Assembly: GCA_035610835.1 (NCBI GenBank) | Contig: CM069441.1 | Span: 100,685,606-100,749,605 of the forward strand | Origin: Ophiura sarsii | Lineage: Eukaryota; Echinodermata; Ophiuroidea; Amphilepidida; Ophiuridae | Direction: 5' to 3' | Length of the DNA: 64,000 bases | Shown: positions 1 to 11,446 of the stretch, one piece after another | Numbering within the stretch: position 1 is the stretch's first letter | Layout: each line of letters opens with the position of its first letter | Translations under genes and position numbers: made by a program | The notes under the pieces: generated by a model | The model's database searches: none | What the model saw: only the letters and a program-made list of their open reading frames with translations | What the model was told of the DNA's origin: nothing

Positions 1-762
1 ATGTGTCAATTTTGAAAAAGCTCCTGATTCTGCAGTAAAATTTCCATAAGTCCACTCCCAAGCAATGTATATTTCCTCTATGGGTAAGTTTGAAAATTGG
101 TCAAAAGTGTGGTTGGTGATGTTTGAGCTGAGACATTCAGAGTAAAGCTGAATGGTATTCAGGTGTTTCAGGTTTTGAAAGGCTTTCCCTATTTGCAGTG
201 ACATGAAATTGCCTGTGATGTAAAGTTTTTGAAGTAAGTGTAGAGGTCGTAATGCTTGGCTTGGTATGCTTATTTGTGATGCACCAGCTGTTTCAGTCAT
301 ATACAGATAAAGCAGTTGTGATAAATCACTAAAAATGTTTGTTGGTAGAAAAGCAAGTGTGTTGTTAGATAAATCCAATACTTCCAGCATGTGCAGTCCA
401 GTAAATGAAGTATCAGATAATACAGATATTAGATTGTCATTTAGATACAGGTCTCGTAGATTTGATAGCTTAACAAAAGGTGCACCTTTGATTTCTGTCA
501 GGTTGTTATAGCTCAGATCCAATGTAGTAGTAATGTTATTATGGTTCAGTATTGGTGGTACATCAACTAGATTTCTCTTACTGCAGTCCATATAAATTTT
601 ATCATGAATCTTGCAGGCCAAACTTTGTGGTGGATACATATACTTCAGATGAACACGAGAAGATGATGTTTGGATAAAGAGCAATACACAAATGACAGAC
701 AGACATCCAATGCACCATTGTGTACATTTAGGAAATGCCATAAGACACAAAGTGTATGTCAT
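1..762 (-). CDS. Toll-like receptor A, N-terminal part (cut by window edge)
   Basis: The minus-strand frame is open without a stop for all 254 codons from the ATG at 760-762 to the window edge. The translation matches the first quarter of TLR-B and TLR-C: a hydrophobic leader, the N-terminal cysteine cap with the ACKIHD motif, and leucine-rich repeats such as LDLS..N.LT and DLYLNDNLIS. The leader begins MTYTLC..MAFPK as in TLR-B, so a second in-frame Met at 741 (MAFPK) is an equally likely start, and it is the one that aligns with a Met in TLR-C and TLR-D. The product should be the ectodomain start of a membrane pattern-recognition receptor. The rest, including the transmembrane and TIR parts, lies outside the window, so integrity is unknown. 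Confidence 0.9.
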   Translation of the reverse strand, partial: MTYTLCLMAFPKCTQWCIGCLSVICVLLFIQTSSSRVHLKYMYPPQSLACKIHDKIYMDCSKRNLVDVPPILNHNNITTTLDLSYNNLTEIKGAPFVKLSNLRDLYLNDNLISVLSDTSFTGLHMLEVLDLSNNTLAFLPTNIFSDLSQLLYLYMTETAGASQISIPSQALRPLHLLQKLYITGNFMSLQIGKAFQNLKHLNTIQLYSECLSSNITNHTFDQFSNLPIEEIYIAWEWTYGNFTAESGAFSKLTH

Positions 763-1620
763 GGTGGTAATGATTTGGTTAACTTTTGCACTATTGGTAG
801 AAGATTATTGCGAACAAGATCGGGTTCTAGTGGTTGTAAAACGCAAGTCCTGTGATTGTAAAATATTCAGTTTTCTTCGGTATGGTTGACGACAGAAGCT
901 ATTGTATACTGGTTATTTAAAACATCTAAAGTGATATGTATCCAGGCTAACGGAATAAATCTAATCTGGATCTTAAACTGCACTATTCCTACAGATTAAG
1001 ACGAATTGTAAACTGCATATATAGTGCAGTTTAACAAAGAGACCAGGTTGCAACAGGTGCTGCATGTAGTGATAAGCAAAAACATCTAGCAAAAACGAAA
1101 AATACACTGCTACCAGTAGGAGATATGATGCATGTACACCAATACTACATGTAGTATGAATTGTATTGAAGGTGCAAGTTGTATCCTGACTGAAAGTAAT
1201 AGCAATTCATGTGATCGTTCGTGGAAAGTAAGTTTTTGTTTCGAGTAACATAATAGTATGAGTAAATAAAGGAAATACAATATGCAAACATGTGACCAAG
1301 ACCAAAACCTTTATTAGAAGCCTTGATTCTGTGGTAATTTGAAGAGACTCTGACAAAACTATTTGAAATATTAAATCTTCTGTTGTCATTTTCCCTCAAA
1401 TATTCTACATACTTGTACAAATGAAAGAAAATAGTGACTTCTTTGCAATGATTCCTGACATCATTCAAATACTGACAAACAAAACATCAAATGTCAAAAA
1501 AGGTTACAGTTCATACATGTGACTAATTCCTACAGAACATGAAAGCTGATAGGCCTGTAAAGATAGTTTATTCAAATTATGATCACTATACACAAAGTTT
1601 AGATATCTAGAATTGCCTGC
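763..1620 (-). other. 5' flank of TLR-A, subfamily 1
   Basis: This stretch upstream of TLR-A is similar to 7136-7860 upstream of TLR-B, with shared landmarks such as the run around 1303-1400 that recurs near 7540-7640. It probably holds the promoter and any 5' untranslated exon. I see no TATA box that I would trust. Similarity ends near 1620, where the sequence diverges. Short open frames here are not supported as genes. Confidence 0.6.
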
Positions 1621-1857
1621 TGATGTACGTGTTGCCCCGTGTGTACAGGTTTTTTAAAAACTTTTAAAAACTTTTGGAAAGGCGCTCAATAAATGACTGA
1701 TGGTCACATTTCTTAAGTTGGAACCCTAAAAAGGGTGGATTTGTCACATTTTTTTCGCTTATTTGCCATTTCAAATGCTTATATTTTTCAAACCATACTT
1801 CACAATTTAGTATATTTAGTCTCATTTGGAAGATAATTAATTGCTTTAATAGTATAC

Positions 1858-2918
1858 TACGAGGGTCATTCAATAAGTTCTACCTCCTCACTCATAACAT
1901 CGCTAATATGAATGGCAGCCTCATGACATTTGTCATGATTATAGCTCTGAATCAAAAGCTACACATTTATAGTAAATGCTAATTGATACCTATTTCACTT
2001 TTGTCATGATGCAATTAAAGCCAAAGAGATATTTTGGACAACGGACACGGAAAATTACCCCAAAGATGAAGAAATGTTTTTTCGTTTTCTCTCCGTATTG
2101 TATGATGAGGTATAACCGCCCGATTTAGATACTGAAAATGGAAAACGATGGTTGATTTCTGAATATAATGCTATACTACCATGTATAAATCAGATTGTTG
2201 GCAATATTAACCTTTGTAGCTTGCAAATAGTATAATATCAACTCGAATGTATTGACACGCCTTTAGCATACTCGAATACTGACATTCAGTCAAGTGTTCG
2301 TTGTTACAAGTCAAGCCACAGTGATGCCTCGAATGGTACATCTTAACATGATAGTAACTTTATCCGTTTTCCTTATATGCAACATTTAGAATAGTTAATC
2401 AGGTAGTCAGTGATAGAAAAATATATATTCGAGAGACTTGAAATATATCAATTTAGTCCTGTATAATGAAGATCTCTTAGTTCCTATGAAAAGCAAATAT
2501 GACATTGGCAGTGGTTCTCTAGGGTAGGGTTAAAATTGATGGCTGTCCTAGTCTGGTTCTGGCTAATTAGAGGGCATTTATCGCCAAGAAATCAGTCACT
2601 TGTATTGTTTAAAGTCTATTCAAGAGATATTTGCTACTTAGAACGATTGTAATTGATCGATAGGTACTTGTTGTCTCTTAGAATTGGCCAAATGAATAGC
2701 ACTTAGGAGACATTGGGCTGTTTTTTACCCGTTTCCGTGGCACTAAATGGAAATTTGGTTTTTACTGCATATCAAGAAAAGTACAATAATTATTCAGACC
2801 AATCTACTATGATTTTGTAGCTAAAATGCAAAGCTTCAATTGTGGAATATTTCATACGACTGGCTTATAATAGCAAAGTTATGAGGTAGGAGGTAGAACT
2901 TATTGAATGACCCTCGTA
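1858..2918. mobile_element. Non-autonomous mariner-like element, about 1.06 kb
   Basis: Inverted termini read TACGAGGGTCATTCAATAAG at 1858 and its reverse complement ending at 2918. The match continues imperfectly for about 50 bp inward. The ends are TA, as expected for the TA target of mariner elements, and CGAGGGT-type termini are known from mariner families. No transposase frame is visible inside, so it is a decayed or internally replaced copy. Confidence 0.75.
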
Positions 2919-4155
2919 TAAGAAAAATGTATAAATCAAGTTGATATTAATAACTATAACTCGTTAAATTACAATTAGTCAGGGTGGAGGCGGGTGAGGA
3001 TACATGCGTGTGAGGATGCATGATATGTATTTCCAATGGGATGGTCAAAATAAATGATTAAACCTTGTGTACATTAGTTCATTGAATTATTATTTTGTGT
3101 GATTAGTATCATTATTGTAATTACCAAACCTTAATTAGTGTTAATAATTACATCCCCAATTAATTAATATTACTAATTAATTACATGCAACAAATACCAT
3201 CTGAAAATGTATCAACGGCAGATTATTACCCATTTCAAATCGTAAGTGTGGGGGGGGGGGCAATATCTCTGCAGTGTTTTAATGAAGTTAGAGCTAATGT
3301 TAAATGTTCCTTAATATTTTAGATAATCTTTGTTAATTATATTGATACTAATTACCTAGGAAGTGCTTATTTTATCCACCAAATCCGCACAATAATATCA
3401 CTTTTTAGTGTTTAGGATTAACATATCCATCGCCGTCACCCTACTAGTATATCATTTTCAAATTGTTCAATATCCGATGCTGATTTCTATAGATCAACAG
3501 TTTTAACTATAATGTTAGCAAGATGTCAATGCAATTAATGCCAGGCATAACATTGTAATCAATTCATAATACAGAAATGAGGTTGTAAGTAATCAGCCGA
3601 ATTTGTTTTCTTCATTTTGGACACCCTGTAAAATAAAATGTGAATGAATTGTACCTTTCTACCAGAAAGGTATGTTCATAAACTTCATTTAAGTGTTTCT
3701 TTTGAACAAACAACATTTATATACATTTTTGTCATACTGTCCACACAGAATAGTAAAGTTCTTTTATGTGAAAATTGACACATTTTGATCACCCTGTATT
3801 TTCGTTTGACGATTAATTAACCCTAAAAATAATATAATATATGACCGGAAAGGCCTTGCCTTTGGCTTCTCAAATCTGGGGTTCAATATTTATTTCAATG
3901 CACTATGTTTAAATTAGGAAGCATACAGTAAATTACATTTCATAGTAATATTTCTTTTGTTACACCCTTTATATTTCCTAAGTCACCCTGTATACTTGAA
4001 CAAACACTAGATATTCACAATCCTAGATATCTCAGCTTTCTAACTATGTATAATTTTGCACACTTAGGATTTATGCTTTTTGATTTATTAGGCTTAGAGC
4101 ATTATCACATGTAATTTTTGTCAAATGTATGCATGTAACTTATAAACGTGATCTG
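2919..4155. other. AT-rich intergenic sequence, no gene seen
   Basis: No open frame with recognisable protein features. There is a G run at about 3249-3258. The word CACCCTGTA (or a close form) recurs near 3626, 3790 and 3985, probably debris of an old repeat. Nothing else stands out. Confidence 0.5.
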
Positions 4156-4431
4156 ATATTATTATTAATCATACATTCAGGATTATGTCCATTTCTATGT
4201 TTATAATTCTTGTCACTTCTGCTACAAAATAAATTGTAGATTCTTATTCCGTTAATTGTTTTATCAAGAATAAAACTGTTCCATTAAGAGTTCAGATTTA
4301 AAACGATCTACATTATATATTTTGAGGGTGGACATATCCTAATCTAGAAGTTTACCTCATATTGGGAACGAGGCATAATAAATAGTACTGTTTCTAGCAT
4401 GCTTGCTAAGATAAAAACTAATAAGCTATGT
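4156..4431 (-). other. 3' flank of TLR-B, shared with TLR-C
   Basis: This sequence just downstream of TLR-B (minus strand) is closely similar to 11821-12096 downstream of TLR-C. The duplicated unit therefore includes at least 270 bp beyond the stop codon, although the two genes have different 5' flanks. Confidence 0.7.
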
Positions 4432-4437
4432 TTTATT
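4432..4437 (-). promoter_or_regulatory. AATAAA polyadenylation hexamer overlapping the TLR-B stop
   Basis: The plus-strand TTTATT reads AATAAA on the minus strand and overlaps the TAA stop at 4436-4438. The same arrangement occurs at TLR-C (12097-12102) and TLR-D (27552-27557). If used, the 3' untranslated region would be only about 15-30 nt. Use is inferred, not shown. Confidence 0.45.
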
Positions 4438-7135
4438 AAACATTGAACCGTCGGTCTATACGTACAGGGGTCTTGAGCGCCTCCCTCAATTTTTGCCAAA
4501 ATAATATTTGTCCTACTCTGTTCTTTGGCCATTTCAGATACTCCTTCTTACATAGCAGTTGCCTTAATGACATTGTCAGCTTATTGTCTGGGATATCATC
4601 CAATAATACCAGAATAAGAACATCACGATTTTCATGAAACAATCTCATCTGAGCCATTTGCATCTCATAATAACACCACTCACTTTCCACAAAGTGTGGC
4701 GTCATAACCAAGATAGTCTTACGACTTTGCAGGATACTCTCAGATATAGTTTGTATAATGGATTGTCCTGGTATGAAATCTCTTCCCTTGATGCACAATC
4801 GAAGTGGTTCAGGTCCTTCTTCCATATTAGGTCGAAGTTCATTGAATACCCAACCTTCATCATGCTCACAATCTTCATCATAAGCAACATAAGCATGGTA
4901 TTGTGGATGCCCATCCATCTGAACCATTTCAAAATCCTCATCATCTTCAGGAAATGGTTGTAGATTTCTGTAGAATAGAAATAACCTATACTTGATATGC
5001 CAGCGATAATGATAGAGCAGAATGATACTAATACAGAGTACCAGTAGGAATGGGATACTGATAATAAGGTAGAAGCTAATATGTGATCTACAATCCAATT
5101 CAACTGATGTAACGCTCACGCCTTCCACAGCATCAGGATTGGCACATATGTATTGGTTTGGTAACAACCAAGTTATTGTGTCAGAAAGAATCCATGTCTT
5201 GAATGGTTGGATGTCACAAGTACACAGGAATGGATTTTGACTTAAATCTAGTGTTTCTAGAGTTGAGTCACCTTGTCTTGATAGTAACCATGTTGGTACA
5301 TTTGTTATTTGATTCCTGGAAAGAATGAGATGCTTAAGGAGGCACAGGTGTTCAAGACCATCTAGGGATGTCAGTGTGTTGCCTTCCAAGTGAAGATTCA
5401 CAAGATTTGGAAATGACATCAATATTTCATTGTTAATGGTTTTGATATCATTAGAACTTAGATCAAGAGCTTCAAGCATTGGTGCTCTGATGAACAGTAT
5501 CTGTTTGATGGAGGTCACTTTGTTTCTTGCCATACCGAAGATGCGTAAATGAGATAAGATGTTTACTGGCTGGTTCATAGACAGTGACTTTATATTGGTC
5601 ACAGACCCTGATAAATCAAGTTCCACCAGATGAGAGCATTTACCAAGAGCAAGGAATGATGGGAAGTTAGAAATAGGTGCATTTGTTAGTATTGCAAATT
5701 GTAAATTTGGAAGCATCCTACACATGGGTAGCTCAAATATTAAGTTATTCACTCTACTATATTGCAGCAACTTAAGTGACTGAAGTGGTGGTTCTATTTC
5801 AACAAATTGTGCAGATCTCTGACTTTCATCTAGAATTATCTGAGTAAGATTGTGAAATGTATTCACCCAGTTATTTGATAGATCTACTCTATTGCTCCCT
5901 AAATCCAGGTGTGTTAAATAAGGTACTGCAGAAAATGCATCTGGAGCTATTTTACCAGAAATAAGATTGAGACCAAGATCAAGCCACATCAAATGTGTTG
6001 ATGTTGTAAATGTACCTAATGCTGCAGACGGAATTGAAGCGAGCTGGTTATTATATAGAAGTAGTTTGTTTAGTTTTTGCAGACCATAAAATGCATTTGT
6101 TGCTAAATGTGCGATATTATTGTAACTTAAATCTAACATGGTAAGCTGTGATACCCAGACAAAACTGTAATCCTTAACGATTTCTAGAGCGAAAAGATCC
6201 AATGTTAACTCATGTAGAGTTAAATTCCATATCTTAAGGGCTTGAAGGGTGGTGTTATCCAGAATATTTATAGCTGAATCGGTTGGAAAAAAAATCAACT
6301 TTTCTAGTGGTAAATGAATGGATGAAAGCATTGGTAATGCGTCATAGTTGATAATTATCTGTTTTGCATGTGTCAATTTTGTAAAAGCTCCTGATTCTAC
6401 AGTAATAGTAATATTTTCATTCGTCCAGTACCAAACAATGTGTATTTCCTCTATGGGTAAGTCTGAAAATTGTTCAAAAGTGTGGTTGGTGATGTTTGAG
6501 CTGAGATATTCAGAGTAAAGATGGATAGTATTCAGGTGTTTCAGGTTTTGAAAGGCTTTCCCTATTTGCAGTGATATGAGATTGCCTGTGATGTAAAGTT
6601 CCTGAAGTAAGTGTAGAGGTCGTAGTGCTTGGCTTGGTATAATTGTTTGTAATGCGCCAGCTGTATAAATCATATACAGATAAAGCAGTTGTGATAAATC
6701 ACTAAAAATGTTTGTTGGTAGAAAATCAAGTGTGTTGTTAGATAAATCCAATAGTTTCAGCATATACAGTCCAGTAAAGGAAGTATCAGATAATACAGAT
6801 ATTTGATTATCACTTAGGTACAATTCTCGTAGATTTGATAGCTGAAGAAATGGTGCACCATGGATTTCTGTCAGGTTGTTATAACGCAGATCCAATGTAG
6901 TGGTAATGTTATCATGCTTCAGTATTGGTGGTATATCAACTAGATTTCTGTTACTGCAGTCCATATAAATGGTATCATGAATCTTGCAGGCCAAACTTTG
7001 TGGTGGGTACATATACTTTTGATTCACACGTGACGATGATGTTTGGATAAAGAGCAATGCACAAGTGACAGACAGACATCCAGTGAACCATTGTGCATAT
7101 TTAGGAAATGCCATAATGCACAAAGTGTATGTCAT
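4436..7135 (-). CDS. Toll-like receptor B, intact single-exon gene
   Basis: An 899-aa type I membrane receptor for microbial or danger ligands, expected to signal through TIR-adaptor contacts at the plasma or endosomal membrane. Residues about 8-36 form a signal peptide. The N-terminal cysteine cap is near 50-60. Roughly 20 leucine-rich repeats fill about 75-630 and carry many NxT/S sites. A single C-terminal cysteine cap (NPFLCTCD, later Cys near 664 and 682) spans about 634-685. The transmembrane helix is about 686-710. The TIR domain (about 743-885) has box 1 (YHAYVAYDED), the BB-loop RDFIPG with its proline near 789, and the box 3 FW near 879. The architecture matches vertebrate-type TLRs of usual length. 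A second Met (MAFPK) at residue 8 could be the true start. The whole receptor is in one exon, as in sea urchin TLR families. It is not assigned to a numbered vertebrate TLR. Confidence 0.96.
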   Translation of the reverse strand: MTYTLCIMAFPKYAQWFTGCLSVTCALLFIQTSSSRVNQKYMYPPQSLACKIHDTIYMDCSNRNLVDIPPILKHDNITTTLDLRYNNLTEIHGAPFLQLSNLRELYLSDNQISVLSDTSFTGLYMLKLLDLSNNTLDFLPTNIFSDLSQLLYLYMIYTAGALQTIIPSQALRPLHLLQELYITGNLISLQIGKAFQNLKHLNTIHLYSEYLSSNITNHTFEQFSDLPIEEIHIVWYWTNENITITVESGAFTKLTHAKQIIINYDALPMLSSIHLPLEKLIFFPTDSAINILDNTTLQALKIWNLTLHELTLDLFALEIVKDYSFVWVSQLTMLDLSYNNIAHLATNAFYGLQKLNKLLLYNNQLASIPSAALGTFTTSTHLMWLDLGLNLISGKIAPDAFSAVPYLTHLDLGSNRVDLSNNWVNTFHNLTQIILDESQRSAQFVEIEPPLQSLKLLQYSRVNNLIFELPMCRMLPNLQFAILTNAPISNFPSFLALGKCSHLVELDLSGSVTNIKSLSMNQPVNILSHLRIFGMARNKVTSIKQILFIRAPMLEALDLSSNDIKTINNEILMSFPNLVNLHLEGNTLTSLDGLEHLCLLKHLILSRNQITNVPTWLLSRQGDSTLETLDLSQNPFLCTCDIQPFKTWILSDTITWLLPNQYICANPDAVEGVSVTSVELDCRSHISFYLIISIPFLLVLCISIILLYHYRWHIKYRLFLFYRNLQPFPEDDEDFEMVQMDGHPQYHAYVAYDEDCEHDEGWVFNELRPNMEEGPEPLRLCIKGRDFIPGQSIIQTISESILQSRKTILVMTPHFVESEWCYYEMQMAQMRLFHENRDVLILVLLDDIPDNKLTMSLRQLLCKKEYLKWPKNRVGQILFWQKLREALKTPVRIDRRFNV

Positions 7136-7967
7136 GGTGGTGATGAATCGGTTAACCTTTGCACTATTGATGATAGATGAATATTGCGAACAAGATCTGG
7201 TTCTAGTGGTTGTAAAACAAGTCCTGTGATTGTATCAGTCCAAAATTTTCCTTGCATTCTTCTGTATGGTTGATGACAGAAGCAAATGTCTGCTGGTGAT
7301 TTAAAACATCTAAAGTCATATGTATCCATGCACTGTATGTAGTGATAAGCAAAATTATTTAGCAAACAAGAAAAATACACTGCTACCAATAGGAGATATG
7401 ATGCATGTATACCAATACTAGTATGAAGTGCATTGAAGGGGCAAGTTATATCCTGACTGAGAGTATCACTTTTGTTTCAAGTAACGTGATAGTATAAGTA
7501 AATAAAGGAAATACAATATGGAAACATGTGACCAAGACCAAAACCTTTATTAGAAGCTTTGATTCTGTGGTAATTTGAAGACTCGGACAAATTATTTGAA
7601 ATATTAAATCTTCTGTTGTCATTTTCCCTCAACTATTCTACAAACAAATAAAAGAAAATAGTGACTTCTTTTCAATAATTCCTCACCTCATTCAGATATG
7701 AATAAAACACCATTAAATGTCAAAGAAGGTTACAGTTCATACATTTAACTAATTCATACAGAACATGAAGCTGATAGTGATAGGCCTGTAAAGATAGTTT
7801 ATTCAAATTATGATCACTATACACAAAGTTTAGATATCTAGAATTTCCAGTTGTCATTACAATTCTTTCATCAACAGTCCGCAATCTACCAATAAAGTCC
7901 ATGAAGTCGGTTTTGATACCACCTGTCCCAAAGGTCGCACTTGTTTTCACATGAATCAGACAAAATT
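7136..7967 (-). other. 5' flank of TLR-B, subfamily 1
   Basis: Upstream of TLR-B, similar to 763-1620 upstream of TLR-A and to the orphan stretch 19033-19650. It is the likely promoter region. It ends at the target site of the hAT-type MITE at 7976. Confidence 0.6.
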
Positions 7968-7975
7968 ATGAAGAG

Positions 7976-8245
7976 CAGTGGCGTACCCAGCTTTTGGAAA
8001 CCGGGGGGGGGGGGGCGATCATAGTTGTACCGACGAAAGGCATGATTTACCGACAATTTTTTTTACAGACTCCCCCAACAAATCGTAAAACATGCCTAAT
8101 TTCTTTCCCGTCAGCAGCTGAAATCTTGATAAGTGGGGTGGGGGTAGCGATAGGTTGTCCACAAAACCGGCCAAAAAATGCATGGTCAAATACGCAAATC
8201 TACCGACGGAGGCTCGAATTTACCGACGGGCTTAGTACGCCACTG
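7976..8245. mobile_element. hAT-type MITE with perfect 8-bp target duplication
   Basis: The termini are CAGTGGCGTAC at 7976 and GTACGCCACTG ending at 8245, giving an inverted repeat of about 11 bp. ATGAAGAG occurs directly on both sides (7968-7975 and 8246-8253), a clean 8-bp duplication as hAT transposases make. The inside contains a G run near 8000-8014 and no transposase. The small plus-strand open frame here is not a gene. Confidence 0.88.
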
Positions 8246-8253
8246 ATGAAGAG

Positions 8254-8994
8254 GTATCAATGTATACAGGGCTTTGAGGGTCTACCTCTGTCTTAATACA
8301 AAATACAGAGTATCCCAAAGGTTTTGATAACTTTTCAAAACGTTATATTTCTGATAAAATAATTTGCCAGATAAAACTAAAACATATTTGGATAGAAAAA
8401 GATGTGCAGAATTATGTTGATACCAAACTTACAATAACAGCTAGTTGAGTTGCCAAAGCACAGAAGAAAGTTTACTGTAAAAATGCACTTTCATATAAAC
8501 ATGATAAATGCGTATTTGCGCTTAATGAAGTAAAGGGAGGGAGAGAGATATTGAAGAGAAATTAGGTTTTCGTGGGTGATTCTTTTTCATTTCTAATTGA
8601 AATAATCTTATGATGAACATTATTAATGTTGTACAAAAAATATGATAAGTGGAAGCCTTTTCGCAGAAATCCACGTGAATAGAATGTGGAAGACATTGCA
8701 ACACGTGATTACACGGTATTGTGAGTTAATGTGACCTAACCTTTCAGTGTGTGTTTTATATTAAGGGGCTTCAGGAACGGAAAGTGTCACGAACGGAAAG
8801 GGGCCGAGTTTGGTATAATCAAAATAATTGTACATGGATTTTTTTTAATCAAATCTGTTTTCAATTTGGTACTGCATGACTGTAAATGATTCTACATTTA
8901 AGAGAGATATGCTTAAAATGTATTGGAACTTTTCCTGTATTATACTCTACTATGTGCTGTTAGCATGTTAGTGAGCGCTTCCCCTTCTCTCTCC
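8254..8994. other. Intergenic, no gene seen
   Basis: AT-rich sequence with no recognisable protein, RNA gene or clear repeat boundary. An ACGGAAAG word is repeated near 8775 and 8793. Confidence 0.5.
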
Positions 8995-9450
8995 TGGGGT
9001 ATCGACCGATACTGGACGGTACATTTCAATGTTCATCGGTCAACACTGGTAGGTAGAATGTGTACCAATATCACCAGAAACATAAAATCATTCTCGTATT
9101 GTTCACCATCATATTTTTTAACCTACGATGTTTTAGAAGGTCACCTTTGAGGTGAGAAGAACGGGTCAAATTATGGGGGTGGGGTGAGGGAGAAACGGGC
9201 TTAACCTGTATCGGACAGTCATGTTCAGGTCGCTTGTGCGGTGGTCCCGCCTCTATGTAATCAAACCAAAGAGTCAAATTTCCTTCCACAGGCTGCCTGG
9301 TCTGAGAACGGGAACATAATTTTGCTTCAGTATCAGGCGATACTGGAACATTGTATATGTGCCAGTATCGAGCGATACTGGAACACTGACTTTTTACTAG
9401 TGTTCCAGTATAAGCAGATAAGTGGACGATACTAGTACATTCCAGTATCT
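8995..9450. repeat. Dispersed palindrome cluster (CCAGTATCG..CGATACTGG)
   Basis: Short palindromes built from CCAGTATCG and its reverse complement recur near 9003, 9330-9345, 9361-9381, 9402 and 9441. The same unit forms a denser cluster at 45895-46140. This suggests a mobile or recombinogenic repeat family with internal palindromes. The small open frames that cover it are incidental. Confidence 0.6.
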
Positions 9451-9454
9451 GGCT

Positions 9455-10190
9455 TTAAAACAATGTCCTTGGTTCTTTCAATGTTTCCATGTTACAAGTG
9501 ATATCTTTGGTTACTGCAATCGCCATTTAACACGTATCGGGTTTCACTTCAGTGTCCTTTTAGCTTCTTGTTCATGTTGTTATCACGATGACCTCTAATT
9601 GGCTATACAACAATGTCTCTGGTTTTGGTATGCTGCTCCCATGATCACAATGATGTTGTATAAATGTCCTTATGTAACTTTCCTTGTTAATTAATATAAT
9701 GTGAACATAATTTAAGTAAATCTACTAGCTTGTAATAGTCTCCTGATAAGCAAACTAAATATAGCCTATCGTCCAAAATGCAATGTGTAGTGCAGTAGGC
9801 GATACAATGAAACTATTTAAAAGGGTTTAGAAAAGTTACACATGTTTAGGCACAAATCCCTTAGATTTTTAAATGGGTTTGACTTGCATATTATGCAGTA
9901 CACAAGTCTCATTTTAATTATGTCATGTTTTACCATTAACCCTAAACCTTCCTCAACCAGATCTATACACATTCCCGGCGGCTTATCAAATGTTTCTCCC
10001 CTGATAGTTTAATTGTCAAAAACACGCCCAGAGGAGTTAGTAGTAAAAATTAAAAAAGAGCACAAATTTCACTGGCCTAGAAAAGGTTATTTTTTTAATG
10101 TTAGTTTTAATTTTAGTAATACAAGTGTCATCAATACTTTCCAATATCCTGTTATGTACATGTAGTTGTTGACTATGAAAGCTAAGACAC
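9455..10190 (-). other. Orphan TLR 5' flank, subfamily 2 (ghost locus)
   Basis: This stretch aligns by eye with the 5' flanks of TLR-C (14789-15330) and TLR-D (30607-31150). Shared landmarks include AACAATGTCCTTGGTTCTT near 9461 and the ATCCTGTT segment near 10145. No TLR coding sequence follows on its downstream (lower coordinate) side. About 200 bp at roughly 9850-10060 is not shared and looks inserted. It probably marks a deleted TLR gene. Confidence 0.6.
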
Positions 10191-11182
10191 ACAAGGGTGA
10201 TCGAAAGCCATATCAGTTTTCCTTTTGTCGTTTCCTTACATCGTTTTATGAAAGCAACGTATAACATGTGATATAGTTTCAAACTATGTTATCATAGGTT
10301 TTATCTATGATATTATTAAAACAATAGTATGTGATCTTTTTCAAACTTTTACACATATTTGTTTTCTCTTTTATAATGAAGTTTGACTATCAGGAAAGAC
10401 ATTCATGGTCTCATAAAACAATCTTGACTATATTTTCCGTAGGAAAATGTATGCTTTGCATACCATAGCGTATTCATTTGATTGCTGTCAGACACTAGAA
10501 TTAATGGGAAACTTATCCGCCATTGATCGTTACACATTTCAAATGTTATTCATAAATTACATTTTCTTTTAATCCTTAATAACAGATGTTGTGCCAGTTT
10601 AATTTTGTGCTGTCTTACACTAAGGGTAAACCCAATTAAGTCTCAGCTTGCTTCCACAATCAAGTATTAGAATTCCACAATTATTTCCTAACTATTTTTA
10701 TAACACTAAAAATGGATGTTTATATTTTTGTTACACCCCATATTTGTAGGCTGCTGTCAATTGAATCTCCAAAAACTTCTTCCTTAAAAGTAATATAGTG
10801 GATTTGAATTTTCTCTCATTTTCCATTTTCCTTTGTGCACAACATTACTTTTATTAAAATATCATAAGGATCAACACAATTTTTAAGTAGGAGTTGTCAA
10901 ATTATACAGAAGAAATTTGCTCAAAAAGTGTATATTTCAGATTTCTGATATGGACCATAGATTTTTAATAAAATGATATAATAATAATAATTATTATTAT
11001 AATAATAATGATGATAACACTAATTAGCTCATGAATAGTAATTTACTTTGTTATTTATAACGGAATAAAGCGCATTATTGTTTATGAAAGAAATTACGTT
11101 TAGGGGAACCATTATTTTCGCCCTAACGTAATAATGAATGAATAACAAAAACCTCGTTCCCCCTAAGGTACCTGTTAGTAGG
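10191..11182. other. AT-rich intergenic, no gene seen
   Basis: No protein-coding or RNA signal that I can support. Close to the microsatellite there is a short AT palindrome of TAATAATAATTATTATTA type near 10982-11000. Confidence 0.5.

Positions 11183-11446
<264 letters not shown>

Noticed and set aside
1858..2918. An intact mariner transposase gene
   Set aside because: The ends are mariner-like, but no long frame or transposase motif lies between them.
4443..5103. Plus-strand and alternative minus-strand frames over the TLR genes
   Set aside because: They are shadows of the TIR-domain coding sequence; the same shadows recur at TLR-C and TLR-D.
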